Shown here: positions 10,490 through 23,549 of the stretch, piece after piece
How positions within the stretch are numbered: position 1 is the stretch's first letter
Layout of the letters: each line of letters opens with the position of its first letter
NCBI GenBank assembly: GCA_026419785.1
Contig: JAODTK010005778.1
Coordinates: 291,899 to 355,898, forward strand
Direction: 5' to 3'
Source of the DNA: Sclerodactyla briareus
Taxonomy: Eukaryota > Echinodermata > Holothuroidea > Dendrochirotida > Sclerodactylidae
DNA: 64,000 nucleotides
The notes under the pieces: generated by a model
Database searches by the model: none
What the model was told of the DNA's origin: nothing
Seen by the model: the letters and a program-made list of their open reading frames with translations, nothing else
Made by a program: the position numbers and the translations under genes

Positions 10490-10590
10490 GATTTTATATC
10501 GGCAATCAATCGATAACGGTAGCTGGCGGAGCAAAAATCGATAACATAGCCGATAGATATTTTGTATTGTGTTCTATCGATCGATTGTCT
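10490..10590. repeat. Cluster of ATCGAT / CGATAG words
   Basis: Within about 100 bp there are several ATCGATA, CGATAACGG, CCGATAG and TATCGATCGATTG words plus ACCGGTAGCGAT, giving a locally self-complementary patch. A further AATCGATTG occurs near 10745. It may be a degenerate short palindromic repeat; no function can be assigned. Confidence 0.35.
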
Positions 10591-11738
10591 TCATATCAGC
10601 AAAGCTTGTGTGAAATTACTGTCACTACAAATCATTACGCGTACTCATTGCTGCTGGTTGTAAGAACGCATAAAGTGTGAGGCGAGCATGTAATGCAGCG
10701 CGGAGGACTCCTCTCTCGTCCCCTCTGATTTTGATAGAAAACATTAATCGATTGCTGTTATGCGGACGCAATAACAAGGTATCGTGCATATACCGCTATC
10801 CAATGAAACAAAAAACATGCACATTAGAGAAGCTATGAGTTGCACGCAATGCTGGGAATCAGGACAACATCTACGCGATTCCTTGCCCTAACTATAGGAA
10901 CACTGAACATACTACTACAGCAATCATAACGTACTGAGGCGACTGGAAAACTAGGCCACGATATGAAACTATTTGTCAGTTTGTATGTAATGTCATGTAT
11001 AGCCTACTACAGAGTTGTACGGATAGGGTAGAGTAGATGCTTATACAATATAACTATAGTCAACGCGTTTACAACCTATGTATCGTAGGTGTACCACATA
11101 TTCCTTTATTTCCTGCTTGCTTTTCAATCAGATTACCTTTCCCTGCTTCACTCGTAACTTATTCCCTACAAACGTACTAACACCGCTGTTTTTGTTGTTT
11201 TTTTTTCATTGAAAAAAGCGTGTATATTCATGCCTTTTCGTATTAGATAATTCCTCTCATGTTGGCAACCCTGAATCATCTCATGTTCTTAATTAGGCTT
11301 ATAGGCTTATGTGGCGCAACAAACTCCTTCATCGGTTTTTCAGCAGTTATTTGGTTGCTAAGTCAGGGGAGTTTTTTTTTTTCTTCAATGAATGAACATC
11401 TTTTCATGTTACCGTCAGCGGAGGTAGATGATCCTTGATTTAGCCCAGGTATGGGCGAGTTGTTTACCCAGGGAGGAGAACATCACTCCGCCGTTAACAA
11501 TAATAAATCGGGCGATTACATAAATCCGACTTGAAGCGATCTGTCAGTGTCGTATGTACCAAATAAATTGCCGTTAAATTATGATCACATGGCGATGGCC
11601 CAGGGACGCTGGGATTTGTAATGGTAGTATAGTGTGCGCTTTGATAGGCGAACTCATATAGTATTTTTTGGTCAGACCTTGTTTATCATTGGCTAGGACC
11701 TAGGCCCGGCAATCCACGCTAATACTGGGCGGATGCCG
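10591..11738. other. Unannotated stretch
   Basis: No ORF of note and no recognised repeat. Sequence near 11560-11610 (AAATTGCCGTTAAATTATGATC and after) weakly resembles the end of the tandem units that follow, so a third, older unit is possible. Confidence 0.35.
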
Positions 11739-12404
11739 GTGTGTAAATGCAGTACGCCGCATTTTCCATTTTCTTTCAGATCGCCTACCCCTGAAATGTT
11801 CCCCGAAAGAGTAACACAGACCGTTAGTTGATCAAACATTTATATCACGAAAATGTACTCCGCGTGTCCCCAGTTCGTGTCCAGGGGCAAATTCTGCGTC
11901 CCAATTGTCCCGAGTAGATAGCTCAAACCGTAAATTGCTCAGAGAATTAACGCAACATGAAGGGATCGCTGTCCTTCCGGGAGTGGGGACATTTCAAATT
12001 GCTACAAATATATTGATCGCGTTGCCTCTCCAGTTAATAATCGCTCCATGCCCTGAGCTGAGCTGACGTTTGGTGTGTAAACAGCACACGCCCGCGGTTT
12101 TGCATTTTTGGTCCTTCAGCACGCGCTACCGGGAATGTCCCGAAGAGTACAAGACAGTCGTTGACGAACAATTTAACGCACGAACATGTAATCCGCGCGT
12201 CAGACCATGTCCAGGGGAAATTCTTCCTCATTTGTCCCTGGTAGAGTAGTTCATACCGTAGATGGTCAGTCACTTTAACGCACTCGAGGGCGATCGCGTA
12301 TCAGTCCCGGGTGCGGGGGACATTTTCAAATTGCTTCAATTTATTTGCACGCGTTGCCTCTCCAGTTTTAGCTTCCATCGGTCCATGGCTAGGACGTGCC
12401 TCTC
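11739..12404 (+). repeat. Tandem duplication R3, two units of about 333 bp
   Basis: Unit 1 is 11739-12071 and unit 2 is 12072-12404. Ordered matches are GGTGTGTAAA, CGCCGCATTTT/CGCGGTTTTGCATTTT, GAAATGTTCC-CGAAAGAGTA/GGAATGTCC-CGAAGAGTA, GTCCAGGGG-AAATTCT, GTCCC-GAGTAGA/GTCCCTGGTAGA, CATACCGTA/CAAACCGTA, GGGATCGC/GGCGATCGC, GGGGACATTT-CAAATTGCT, and CGCGTTGCCTCTCCAGTT. Identity by eye is roughly 70-75%. The short ORFs in each unit are not conserved between them, so the duplication is probably non-coding. Confidence 0.75.
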
Positions 12405-12471
12405 CACTTTGCGGACGCTCGCTCGCGCTATTGTGGGCGGCGCGCGTCGTGCGGCGCGCCGGCTGATGATG
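12405..12471. other. GC-rich CpG patch
   Basis: A 60-70 bp stretch with GCTCGCTCGCGC and GGGCGGCGCGCGTCGTGCGG stands out against the AT-rich surroundings. It lies just after the R3 duplication. A hairpin is possible from GGCGCGC/GCGCGCC words. Nothing shows promoter function. Confidence 0.4.
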
Positions 12472-13029
12472 CAGGTGAAATAAAGGTCAAACTACTTCCA
12501 TAAATTGAAATGGATCGATGGATGGAATGCTCTGTAACACTCCACACGCACTTTTCCTGCTTGGTTAGACCGCGTGCAGTGAGAGTCTATCTAAACAGGG
12601 AAATCCTTTGTCTACACTGACGAATAGGCTGACACCATTCTATTCAGTCATGCGATCTCGACTGGTGAGTCTGAGTACCGTATCGGGTAGCTACAGTATT
12701 TATAACGTGACAGCCTTAACAACCGCAGCCTCATGTCTCAAAACTGATGATCGTTTCGTAGCGCTCTCTATTCTACGTTCGCTTTTATGGTTTGAATTTT
12801 TCCATATTTCCTTGTCCGTATTCTATCTAGCAGTTTTTAACTCTTGGCGCGTGATTTTATCATGTCTTCCTGAATCAGCTGATTCAGCTATATATACCTA
12901 TTTATTCGTGGTTCATATGTTTTTTTTTCCTTTCTTGCAATTTGTATGTACTGCGCTTTCGAAGCAAGGAACCTATATCGGTAGATAGTATAGGAATAAT
13001 AGTATATAATAAGATCTTTATAATTAGAG
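12472..13029. other. Unannotated stretch
   Basis: A T-rich 126-codon open frame at 12608-12988 has no recognisable domain and hydrophobic composition from T-richness alone. I do not treat it as a gene. Confidence 0.4.
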
Positions 13030-13118
13030 GGCAATTTTACAGTAAATTACTGGCATCTCAATTTACAGTCATTACTGGCAACCTAGCTGCAATTCAACAG
13101 CAATTTTTGTTCACAGTG
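13030..13118 (-). mobile_element. MITE end with CACTGTGA terminus
   Basis: Read on the minus strand the sequence starts CACTGTGAACAAAAATTGCT, continues to TTGCCAGTAATGACTGTAAA, then ATGCCAGTAATTTACTGTAA. The TTTACAGT-ATTACTGGCA block is thus present twice, about 29 bp apart (13036-13054 and 13062-13082). CACTGTAAAAATTGC and ACAGTAAATTACTGGCA words are typical of widespread animal MITEs with CACTGT ends. Only one end is recognisable; the opposite terminus was not found. Confidence 0.5.
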
Positions 13119-14884
13119 TAGAGCTTCTCATTGGTCCTCATACACAAGACAGATTGGGAGCGATGTGTATCATTTATAACTACTCTATATGCTGTTATAC
13201 TGAAAGACCTATACGAATGTCGACCTGTAGTGCTTTCTGCTGGGCCTGGAGCGCCGACAGAGTATCGGTAGCGCTACTGGACACGCTGAAGAATAATCAA
13301 CGAAGTCCACGGTTTTCGAAGTTCTAAATTCTTAATAGAATCACTCTGATTCCCCCAGCTCCTCAGAATCAGACCTTTATACAGAAGTTCTTTCCATGTG
13401 CGGTCAATATCCCCCCCCCCTTTTTCCCCCCCGGGCACTTCTATCTGGTGGCCGGAACGGTCGGGACAATTCACCAACTGCGTGAACAGCCTGACACCAA
13501 CTTGTTACTTCTGCAATTTTTGTTTTGAAAAGAATAACAGATTAAATCGGAACAACGACAGTTTTTTTCTCTCTCTCTCTCCTTAAAGCATTTCGTGAAA
13601 ATTCTGACTTTTAAAACTGGAAGGAAGTGTTGTTGCAAATGATTTTGTGGCCGTATAAATACCACATGTCTAGACGAAAATAAACTAGGCTGGTTCCTCG
13701 CTCTCAGAAGCCACCCGCGATTACCAGTTTTCATTCATGTTATGTATGTGTCAATACGATGTCCATCATCCACTCTTATCTTGCCCGACGGTTTTCAGTT
13801 TCTATTATTCGCTCGTATATCAGCCGGAGCCCTAAAACCCGTGTCGGCAGCGCTGAGCAGTCTGGCAGTAGGCCATGTGACATATATACCCTAACATAAA
13901 CCACCCGTCCTGAGCGAAACAGTAGATCCCCAAAGGCAGTAAAAACACACTGCGGGCGCCTACAAACTGTCATATATTCCGCGCGGAGGGGGCTTTTTTT
14001 TTTCTCCCTGGGAAATACGTCAGGCGGTCATTATGTGATTACAGGAAATGTGCGAGTCCTGTCGTGTGTTTGGGGCACGTAATCCATTATGTTCTCGTGA
14101 TCCTTTCATTTAGAAATATTCTAAATCTGCCAGGCAATGTTTTCGCTTCGTTTTTTTTTTAAAGAAAATCATTTGCGTTCAGCTGCGGCTCACTGCGGAA
14201 AGCAATCGGCTCGCTGTGAAAACATACATCCTACGGTCTACCTATGCAGACGTAAGCCGCGTCCTTCACAGTATATTACCCATCAATTTACTGTTCATCT
14301 GTTTGTTATTTTTGCGAACAAGAGCAAAGTTGAAAAATGGTATCTAACTTACTACGTACATGGCTCTGCTCATATTTCGCGTACTAATGTTACAATAACG
14401 AATGGATTAGTTGTGAAGATGTATATATTAGAGGGGCGCAATAGCCAATATATAGTGCTCCCTGGTAGCATTTTTTTCAGGTTTTGCTGTACTGGTCGGT
14501 CACCAATATTGTGAATCTATAGATAATTCAACCACTTGTAGCATAATCTAGCCGCATTTTTTTGTTATCCTTTTCAAAATTATTCATTGATTTTATGAGA
14601 GTTTTAAACGCAGTCCGACTCTTTGTATTTGGGTAGAGAATGCAAATGGGTGGTCAGTGACACTTTTTTTTGCAAACATCATTTAATAGGAGTTCGAATT
14701 TCCAGCAGTCACCAGAGGTTTTTTTCTAGGTTGTGCTTGCAGTTACGATGGGCGCGAGTCTTGGTCTTCGCTTTCATGCTTCCCCGCTGTGCATCGGCAT
14801 TGTGCATGGGGTTCTGGGGCTTGTTTCGGATTGGGCGCATAATTTCGTTGACCCGCTGTTGCATTCATTTTTTTGACATAAACA
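13119..14884. other. Unannotated stretch
   Basis: This contains a C10 run (13411-13420) and a (CT)n patch near 13568. A 125-codon ORF at 14137-14514 and a 113-codon ORF at 14623-14964 have no recognisable domain. No repeat partner was found elsewhere in the window. Confidence 0.4.
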
Positions 14885-15030
14885 TAAATCCTTCCATTCT
14901 CCAGGTTCCGAGAAAGTGTCCGGATCCCGAAGAGTTCCTGACCGTCCTCTCGAAGGGGACGTAAAATGGCGGTCCCGGAGCATGTTGGGATGGTTACAAA
15001 CACCCCTGCCGTGATAACATTTGAACACCG
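14885..15030 (+). repeat. Possible retroposon 3'-end fragment (GGGGACGTAAAATGGCGG block)
   Basis: The block CCTCTCGAAGGGGACGTAAA, followed by ATGGCGGTCCCG, at about 14946-14975 resembles a conserved tail (GGGACGTTAAATGG-GGTCCCG) that I associate with invertebrate retroposon ends. This is recollection, not a search result. The preceding CCGGATCCCGAAGAGTTCC is relatively GC-rich. No poly-A or simple-repeat tail follows. The overlapping short ORFs on both strands are most likely by-products of the GC-richness. Confidence 0.3.
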
Positions 15031-18000
15031 TCAGTTAGATACAAGTCCTCCGGCCGGTGCTCATCCACAAATCAATAACGGCCAGTATTCGCCCTGAATC
15101 CGAGAATGAAATAGATCTGAATCAAATTCATTCCCATAGTGTCCAAGTACACTCAGTGTGTTTGCCTTTACTGATTCGATCTCAGGACTTAACAGTCATC
15201 TCAGTCAGCAGATTCTCTCATTCTATCATGCATAGCATTGGGGCTGTCAATTTATATTGTAGCAATTAGGCACGATTTGTTCAAACACAGCTGAGTTGTG
15301 TTTTGAATGGAAAAAAACATTTGCTTTTCACCAACTTTCGATCAATCGGGTTTTTTCTCATTAGTGGATGATTGTTTTTTGTTTTTTTTTTTTGTTTTGG
15401 CGTTACAAGCAACTGGGGTAGTGAACGTCTGACCATGTTTTTATTTCTTTTTCAAGACATTTTCAAGAACGCGATCCGATTCTTCTTCAATTTCCCCAAT
15501 AGGCTAAAACAGTTTACCGTTGTATGTGACGTGAATGGATATCTCATGTGCTGTACGAAATTACATGCTTCTCCGGTGGTGCCTTCATCCTAAATTATTC
15601 TTGAAGTAATGTATGTAGCTCATGTCTTCTTTTCCAGCTATAAACAGTGTCATCAAAATGACATATATTATGGTCCTGAATTTCTCCACAAAAAAAGTCT
15701 GATCAAAAAAGAAACCCGCATTTTTTGCAGTTTCTCTGCGTAACCAACTAGAAGGGGTACGGGAAGGGGGGGGGGGGGGGTGGTATTTGGCATCTCTAAA
15801 ATTTATATAAATTACTTGCTCACTTCGAAGTTTCACTACCAGCGCAATTATAAATCCTCCTTCCATCGCGGGTCATCACATACTTAAATTTACTACTGAG
15901 AGCGATTATAGCATATAATCCAAATTCGAAGGAATTAATTATTAACTGTTTAGTTTTTTACCTAGCATATAATACAATACCTAAACATCCCGATTAGATA
16001 CCCATACCCATCACTTGGCACAGCCCAAATCACCTGGGTACATAATATTTTATCACTCATGTGCCCTGTGATATAGTTCCGTCGACGTAAGGTATTGTTG
16101 GGATGCATGTAAGTTCGAAATTATAGTATTACCCAGCTTAATGAAGCATAAACCATTTCGTAACAAGATCCATTTCATTTCAATAACATCATAATTAGAT
16201 TCCAACATTGAGGTTCCAACTAAAGTGGTGAAAGGTACGACCGGAAGTTGAAATAACATTCTTCAAATATTTTTTTTTCTCTCGCTAATTCCTTTTTCTG
16301 AAAACCCCCCGAATTAATTAGGCTCATGGAATTAGAGGACAATGTATACACCTCCTTACGAGTACCACTTTGAAAGCTCTTCTTGGTTTATTGTAACATT
16401 CAGCCGTCAGATACCCACTCGAACATCATCGTATGGTGGCTTTAGTTTATCTAGTAGGCCTTTAGGAGGTGAGAGCCTCTACTCAACAAAAGTTTACGTC
16501 GTCGATATTTGTTTCACTTAATGATGATCACTGACAGCCTTTAGGCAGCCGAGGTACGGAAAGTGGAAAATAGAAAGCGGAGGAGGTTTATAGTGCACTC
16601 AGGCGCCGTTACACACACTCGCGGCAGTTATAGGTATGCCCATCGCTTGGTATTTTCAGATTAACGGTGAAATGCATTGAATACATTAGAGGTATTTTCT
16701 GAATATTTGGACATTTCCCCGTCTTTTTTCATATCTGTAAAAAGAACCTAATTATTCTCCCCATTGGTTTAGCAGTTTGCTTCCCACACTATCACGGGAA
16801 CCGAATAAAATACACATCACAAATTATTCAGCGTCATATGAATTCCCTATGACGATAACATCTCAACCCCGTAGGGACGGATAGGACAATGGAACCATTT
16901 TGCCATTGTTTGTCCCAAACAATTACTTTGGTGTATCAGATTAGTTGAGCACACGTGATCAGGGTCCAGTTGTCCACAGCGTTGCCAATTACGGTTGTTG
17001 TATTTGATCCTGAGAAATGCTGATTTATTTGAATCCCACACACGATTAACTAGCACTCACTCGTTTTCCCCCTAAGGTGACCCCAACCTGGCAAACCCCT
17101 TTGTGCCCGAACCGCTCGAAACGGCTGCACTGCTCAATTCGAGAAAAATAGAGAGATCGCAAGGTATCTACGTATTGGATAATATCTTATCATCTTCACT
17201 TTCGGGTTCGTAATCAGGACTGATACACGCTTGGGCAGTCCTGGTGAAAAGCATTAAATTGCCGGGAGAATTATCTTTACCCTCCTCTCCCGGAATCGTT
17301 CCCGCGCTAATCTTATCGAAGCACTAGCTTGCCGGTGATCAATTCACCCAACGATCTGCTCGTCCGTCCAGCTACGCTCCTCAGGAGATGCAGGCCCATC
17401 ACGGACCCATCCCGAGCGTAATCGGCGCTACAACACCCGACGAAGGAAGTTTCCCATCCTTCTCGTGAATTTTAAAACGACGTTTTGTCCGACTGCAGTG
17501 GCTGAGAGCTCGAGCAAGTTCGTATTTCTCGCTCATGTTGCTTGCTCATTATAAGTCAAGTGTTTGCCTGATTGTGAGTTTTGGATTTTGCAGACCTCTG
17601 TAGTCATTTAGATCTCTTCATACGGACTGATCGAAAGGCACACAGCATTATCGAGCTGTCACGCTATTTACCGTGCAACATAACTTTATCGACGCAAAAG
17701 CATACTATAAAACGATACAACGATTTCCGATCCTTCTGCGAGCTTGGCACATTTCCTCCTCATTTAATTCATCTCTTCCACGGAGTTCGCTCGTCGAAGG
17801 GAAATTGAGGAGTTATACTTAAGGGCGTCTTCTGGAGATAGGCTCCGATATTTGATTCCCCGCGATGGCTTTGTTTAGATTTGACTAGTGTTTTATCGAC
17901 TTTTCGCGAAACCCTGGGAGATTTCATTCAGCGTTTTAAAATCATGCAATCAGGTGTAGCGACGGAGAGACTGTCGCAAATGCGCTACGGGCGATAGCCG

Positions 18001-20805
18001 CTGCAGCTGGAACGGATTTCCTCGCTAAAAAAAACGTCGTTATTAATCCGTGCTGGGAGTGGCGAATAGTGTCGGCATAAACTGATAATTACGGCAATTA
18101 CCGCGCGAGGGATGAACACGCTACCGTAGAATCAAACAGTGTTTTACACTCGGCGAGAGTGCAACTGCCAACATTAGTCCGTCTCCTTGCGACGACTAGC
18201 GACATTTTCTCTATGCGGGTGCGGCGAGAAAAGGAAAATTCCACAGTGGTTTTCTGAACTGCGGAATTTGTATAAGGCCTAAATCCTATTCATGTTTTAT
18301 TATCTTATCAATGAATATAAGCGACAAAGACCTGACAGAAGTCTGTTTAGTAGTCAATAGGCGATAATTGTCTACTATTAGTGGAATAGAAGATATGAAT
18401 TCCTAATAGATACGAACCAACTCGGAAAATATCCGCGTTATGAGGACAATTTCACTTTTCAATTCCTATTTGCTGATTCGATTGCTCGTTGTCCTGACGG
18501 GGATGTGTTTCAATAATCTGCCACTCACTGATGACGGAACCCGTCCGTACGGTATTTGGAATGGTAATTTATATCTTGTGTATTATTCAACGCAGAAAAA
18601 GTAAACACTTTTACTGGTACGTCTTATTATTCCGTCCGCCTCCCTCAAATCCTACAGTTCGGACTTTCCCGTTTCCTGCGTAGGAGTCTAGCATGTTCTC
18701 AGGAGGACCATGTGAACACACTATTCTCGCCTTGTTCATTCAAATACGTCAGTCAGTTTTATTTTTTATTTAGAACGATCACTTTATCACAAAATGCATT
18801 AACGATAACCGTATGAATTCGTGCGCGTTAAGTGAGAAAATTTCGGGTGCAGCGCTGCGCTGCTTGCGCCCATTTGAATTCTCTGTGCGATTTTCGGTGG
18901 AATTACCACCTTACAAGACTCCAGAAATGTTATATAATTGTTTGGAGTCGGAATCTCCGTAATTGAGCGGTACTTTGTTCTTTTCTTTGGAAAGCTTTGC
19001 GGTAAACCACGGGGTGGCTGCGCTTGTAAGTGCATGGAATTTGTTTCTGACTCACAAGGAAGAAGTAGAACCCTACTGATTAAAGTTTGTCCGAGAGAGC
19101 CCGGTAACGTGAGGCAACCTTTTTAATTTGGTTGTAAACAACTAATTTTTGGTATATTCACCGAACCAGCCATACTACTTCACGAAGCATTGTTTTGGGA
19201 TCGGCCCCGGACTCTCTCTCTGAAAAAAAAAACGATATTAACAGGTATGCATTGGTTATCAGTGTTTTCGTAACCTCCATGCAGACATGTGATGTTCTTA
19301 GCATACTGCACACCTAATGACAGAGGATATGAGTTAACCCCCTTCGTTTCGCCCACCTGGTTAACTAGTACTGTCCGGCAATCTTCAAATGGTCTTTGAA
19401 ATTTAGGTCGAATTTTATATTTCGCCCACGAAAATACAACCGTGCTCCTTATCTACAATGCAGTGGTGTCCCGACGTGGAATACTGTGTAGACTACTCAT
19501 TGGGGTGAGTCACGAAATCTATTTACAATAATATCTTCTGTCAAATCTTTCCATCTGCTCACTCGATACACATATTTACCCAAGTGAATGGAAACTGAAT
19601 CGCATATAAATAGGGAAACTTCTGTCTCATCATTAGGTCTTAGCCTACCTGGTTTTTTGTTAGCCTATATGGGATGTTCGACTATATTCCCCTAATTTCC
19701 ATGATACCTTTGTTGTGACCCGACTCTCTGCATAATTGACTGCCCTCCATATTTTGACTTTTACACATAAACTTTACATTTAAAATGGTCATTCTTTCAT
19801 CATTCATGTGAATTGAAATCGTCCCATGTATCTCTGAACCAATCGTTTGTTGTTGTGTTGTTTTTTTTGTTTTTTTTACCTCGTTTCCAGTATAACATAC
19901 GAGGATGCATGAGTTGACCCCAGTTAAGACAATTTACGGTCTATGCCACGCGCCCACGTGGCACATTATGTCATGAAGCCTCTTTCACGAACGAAGTTTA
20001 AATGTCCACATGCATGTTACAGGGAATCACACCATATTTCTCTGAACCACAGCGACATTTGAAATAGCCTCAGATTTAACAACCCGAATTTCCGAAGAAA
20101 GGAAAGGGGCCTGCCTCGAAAAACAGGCGTTTGTGGTACGCAGTTTGTCCATTATTTTTTTTTTTTTTTTTACTATTCCGTCTACTGTTACGTCTGTATC
20201 GAGTATCATACCAATCCACCCCGAGTTTCAATAAGTGCCATCCAGAACTTGCCATGTCTCGTATCCATATCAAATGAGGCTGCCTGACTGAGAGGTTCTC
20301 CAAGTATGCTAACTTGCTTATGGAAGCAAAAGCTTGTTCCCGATCTGCTCTTTCAAGACATTTACTATCCCAGTCATATAGTGAATTCTCATTGTCTCCG
20401 AAGTGGTCAGCAATTGTGATAATTTTGGTAGAAATGATTCAGCTTATCAATGCAGGATGCCAAGGTATAGCATTCTTATGTGAACGCAACTATTTGAAGC
20501 ATGGCCAGTCTGTAAGAGACATGTGCTGTTAGACCTGTGAGAACGCCAGATAGCCATCCCGCGGCAGCTGCTATGCTAAATCGATCTAACCCTTCCCAAC
20601 TATACTATCGGAGGTTCATGTGAATATGTCCACGTGCGGACCTGATATATTCTTCCGTATGTCCGGATCATGGACATTAATTTGGGGCTAACCAAAGTAC
20701 AAAAATAGGAACGTTTCGGAAGCATTCGCCGTACAACTCTTGGTCTTGTGTTAAGACGTTGTGACAACCCTGCCCGATGTGCGTTTTCCTTACTGTGTAA
20801 CTCTA
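15031..20805. other. Long unannotated region
   Basis: In 5.8 kb I find no ORF above 100 codons and no clear repeat partner. Small features are a G15 run at 15766-15780, T-rich runs near 15375-15395 and 19859-19878, and a T17 run at 20155-20171. The part 17080-18260 is richer in CpG and less repetitive by eye than its surroundings (CGAACCGCTCGAAACGG, GACGACTAGCGACA), so it is the best place here for an unrecognised exon or regulatory element, but nothing specific supports either. Confidence 0.35.
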
Positions 20806-21204
20806 CGGTCTAGGATTCCATAGATGCGTATGAGTACGTGAAAAATCGCCAATTTACGTGAACAGAGCGGGGACTAGTGTTAAATGTTCTATTTGGTTTG
20901 CAAAGATGGATAATGGTTCCACAGAAGCCAACAATTCATAAATGAAGGCAACCCAACGCCGAATAATCGAACTAAGCACATGTACCAATGCATATGCGGA
21001 TGCGTATCACTGCGAATGAATTTGTGGAATATCTTCCTTAAAAGCAAACAACGACAATATGCACGGGCTGCGCCTTTTTATGGTCTTTCGCAACACTTAT
21101 AGGTTTTCTCTATGAAACCACGTTCGTTTTCGTAATATGGGATTTTCACATCGAGCTCTCTTTTTTTTTTAGGATAAGCATACGCATCTATGGAATCCCA
21201 GCCT
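20806..21204 (+). mobile_element. AAGG-TIR element (MITE-like), copy 2, about 399 bp
   Basis: A perfect 20-bp inverted repeat, GGATTCCATAGATGCGTATG, lies at 20813-20832 and, inverted, at 21179-21198, just inside termini GGTC/AGGCT. Internally it is collinear with 39827-40214. Shared blocks are AAAATCGCCAA/GGAATCGCCAA, TTACGTGAAC, TGTTCTATTT-GTTTG, CGGATGCGTATCAC-GCGAATGAATT, CAACGACAATATG/AAACGACATATG, CTTTCGCA and ACGTTCGT-TTCGTAA. There is no coding capacity, so mobilisation would have to be in trans. No certain target-site duplication was found. Confidence 0.8.
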
Positions 21205-23549
21205 AAGCCTCTTACATTTCTGAGGTGCTCCGCATAACCTGCCGTGTTCACAACCGTAACAATGGAACAGAGAGAGTACACAGCCCCAGACAAATGGAGA
21301 AGACGGTTTATCTCACAGAGTGTGGTGTCAATCAAAGTTCATATTTTTTCTTGCAGCAGAAAGGTAAAATTCACTCAAACGAGTGAGGAATGAAATTAAT
21401 AACCGTCTTAACGCTAGATTATGCAACTCTCTACTCGAGCATGAACAGTTTATTAGGAATTCGCGGATTATAGACCCAAGTTCATAACATACGTATATGA
21501 CGCAGTCTCCGCCATCGAGTCTACCAGCCGACATGCCTAAGTGCGATGTTCACCAGTTATTTAGGGAGCTCGAAAACAGCCATAGGTTGACGGTCCAAAA
21601 AACAAAAAAACGAGGTCAAAGAAATTGAAGGTGAATTAGGTCGCACGACTCTGAGTCCTGAAAAAACGAACATGGTTAATGGCTGAGGAACAAAGCGGGC
21701 ATCATATCCATGCTGATGTCAGGTCACCGAGGTAAAACCGATATGCAACATCTGACGAGATTGATGTCAATTATAACCTTACAAAAGGAGGTTGTGGCTG
21801 TGACATGAAGCATTTCAGGAGGGAGGCTACGACGGTGTACATGAAAGGGCAAAACTAACGATGCAAGGAGGCAACAATACAACAATATAAAACAAAACAA
21901 AATACAGCCTACACCACAATAAAACATTTACACAATGGTACAACACAAAAGCTGATGACGAGGTGCAGGTTGGGGGGGGGGGGGGGCGGGTCATTTTATT
22001 GGGGCCGCGCCCGGACGGTAGATGCTGTCCTGACACCAGACACTTATCCTATAATAACCGTGAAAAAGTCTACATTATGGATAGTTGTCGCATAATGACA
22101 AAATACAATACCGAAAGCATCTGACACGTCCAAAAATCATGGGAGATACCATATCTTCTATCTTGGCTTGTATTAGGTTTCTGAATGTGCATTAAAATAC
22201 GGATATGGGTCACTTTTAAAACATTTGTGTTAATTCAGAAAGGTATTTGATGGTATTGAAATAAGAACTCCGTGTTCTATTAGATTAGCACAGCCATGAA
22301 TATTTCCAAAGAAAAACTGGTTTTACTGTTTCGCCAGGGATGCTTCTCTCAACCTTGGTAAACATTGAACAAATGAATTGATGAACTATAGGATATGTGT
22401 AATACCATTATCGAAAATGCTATTATTGACGGACAAAAATATCAAATGATAATATACGTTTTCTACGTGGTTGACGAAATCTCAAGTCCACTGGATACGT
22501 TGTGGAAGGTTTGGTAGTTCCATTGCGATCTCTTGATAAATAATATCAACCTGGTTCCGATTTATTGGTCATCTATTGTAGTCATTATCAAGGCCGCGCC
22601 TCTGAAATGAATAGTGACACGTGGGTAGCGTGATTCATTCGAGGAGACATGCCTTGTCTAACAGCCACTGCATGCGGGAAAGGGAAAAGCCCTCGGGCTC
22701 TCAATGGGATTCGCCAATTTATGATCTTAAGTCCGGAAGCTCTACTGATTGAGTCTATTCCGTTTACGATGAGCAATGTGACGCCGGCTTGTGGACATGA
22801 TAACCCAACCCGCGACCAGATGGATAAATCAAACATTGTACGTGGGTTCCCCATGATGAGTACGTGAAACGTTGGTTTTGGGGCAGGTCAACGGTCACTG
22901 AGGAACAACAGAAAGAAGTCAAAGGTTAAAAAGTTCATTACACAATACAGGGAGTCTAGAAAACTATGTGGATCACGAAGAGAAGTCCGGATGAGAGATG
23001 ATTGAGCCGACCAAGCTGAAATTAGGTATATGCGACAAAAATCCCTTTCATTCTTGTGGATTGGGGCTCATTTTGTTGAGATTGGGGAAATATATTTTGG
23101 CATTCTAGGCTTGTGAAACGAAAAACTGGCCCCCACATGGGTGGATCAAGCCCCAACCTTGGATGTGTTGTTTCTAGTAGTAGTTGGGGTTACAGTGGCA
23201 TATAAACACCCATGAAAAGGCAACTGCAGTGTTGTTTTAATTCACCTGGTCATGTTAGTTGGTCACAGTATGCTATTTTAGCTAAATATCGCAAACTTCT
23301 GGCATTCTTTCAGAATTAGCTTCTCCTTTTTGAAGAAAGAAAACACCCAGAATATGCCCTTTTTTTAAACCAAAATTATGACATCTTCCAGGCATTTTGA
23401 AATGTTACCTATTAATCTCTTTTCAAATTTCAAGCCTCTCATTTTTCCAAAAGCAGTTGATAAAATTGCTAATCATTACCATGAAATATGTTAATAATGT
23501 AGAGTACCACGTATTAGTAGACTGTATTAGGCGCTCAACAGTAGAGGGG
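21205..23549. other. Unannotated stretch with a poly-G tract
   Basis: A G15 run occupies 21972-21986. No ORF above 100 codons is present and no repeat partner was recognised. A loose inverted pair GATTGGGGCT (about 23062) / AGCCCCAACC (about 23149) is too short to call an element. Confidence 0.35.

Noticed and set aside
12608-12988. 126-codon ORF as a membrane protein
   Set aside because: Its hydrophobicity follows from T-rich DNA; no start context, domain or homologous copy supports it.
14137-14514. 125-codon ORF
   Set aside because: No recognisable domain, and a length expected by chance in 64 kb read in six frames.
16940-16970. A fifth R1 copy (CACACGTGATCAGG)
   Set aside because: Only the CACGTGATCA word matches; none of the other R1 blocks are present nearby.
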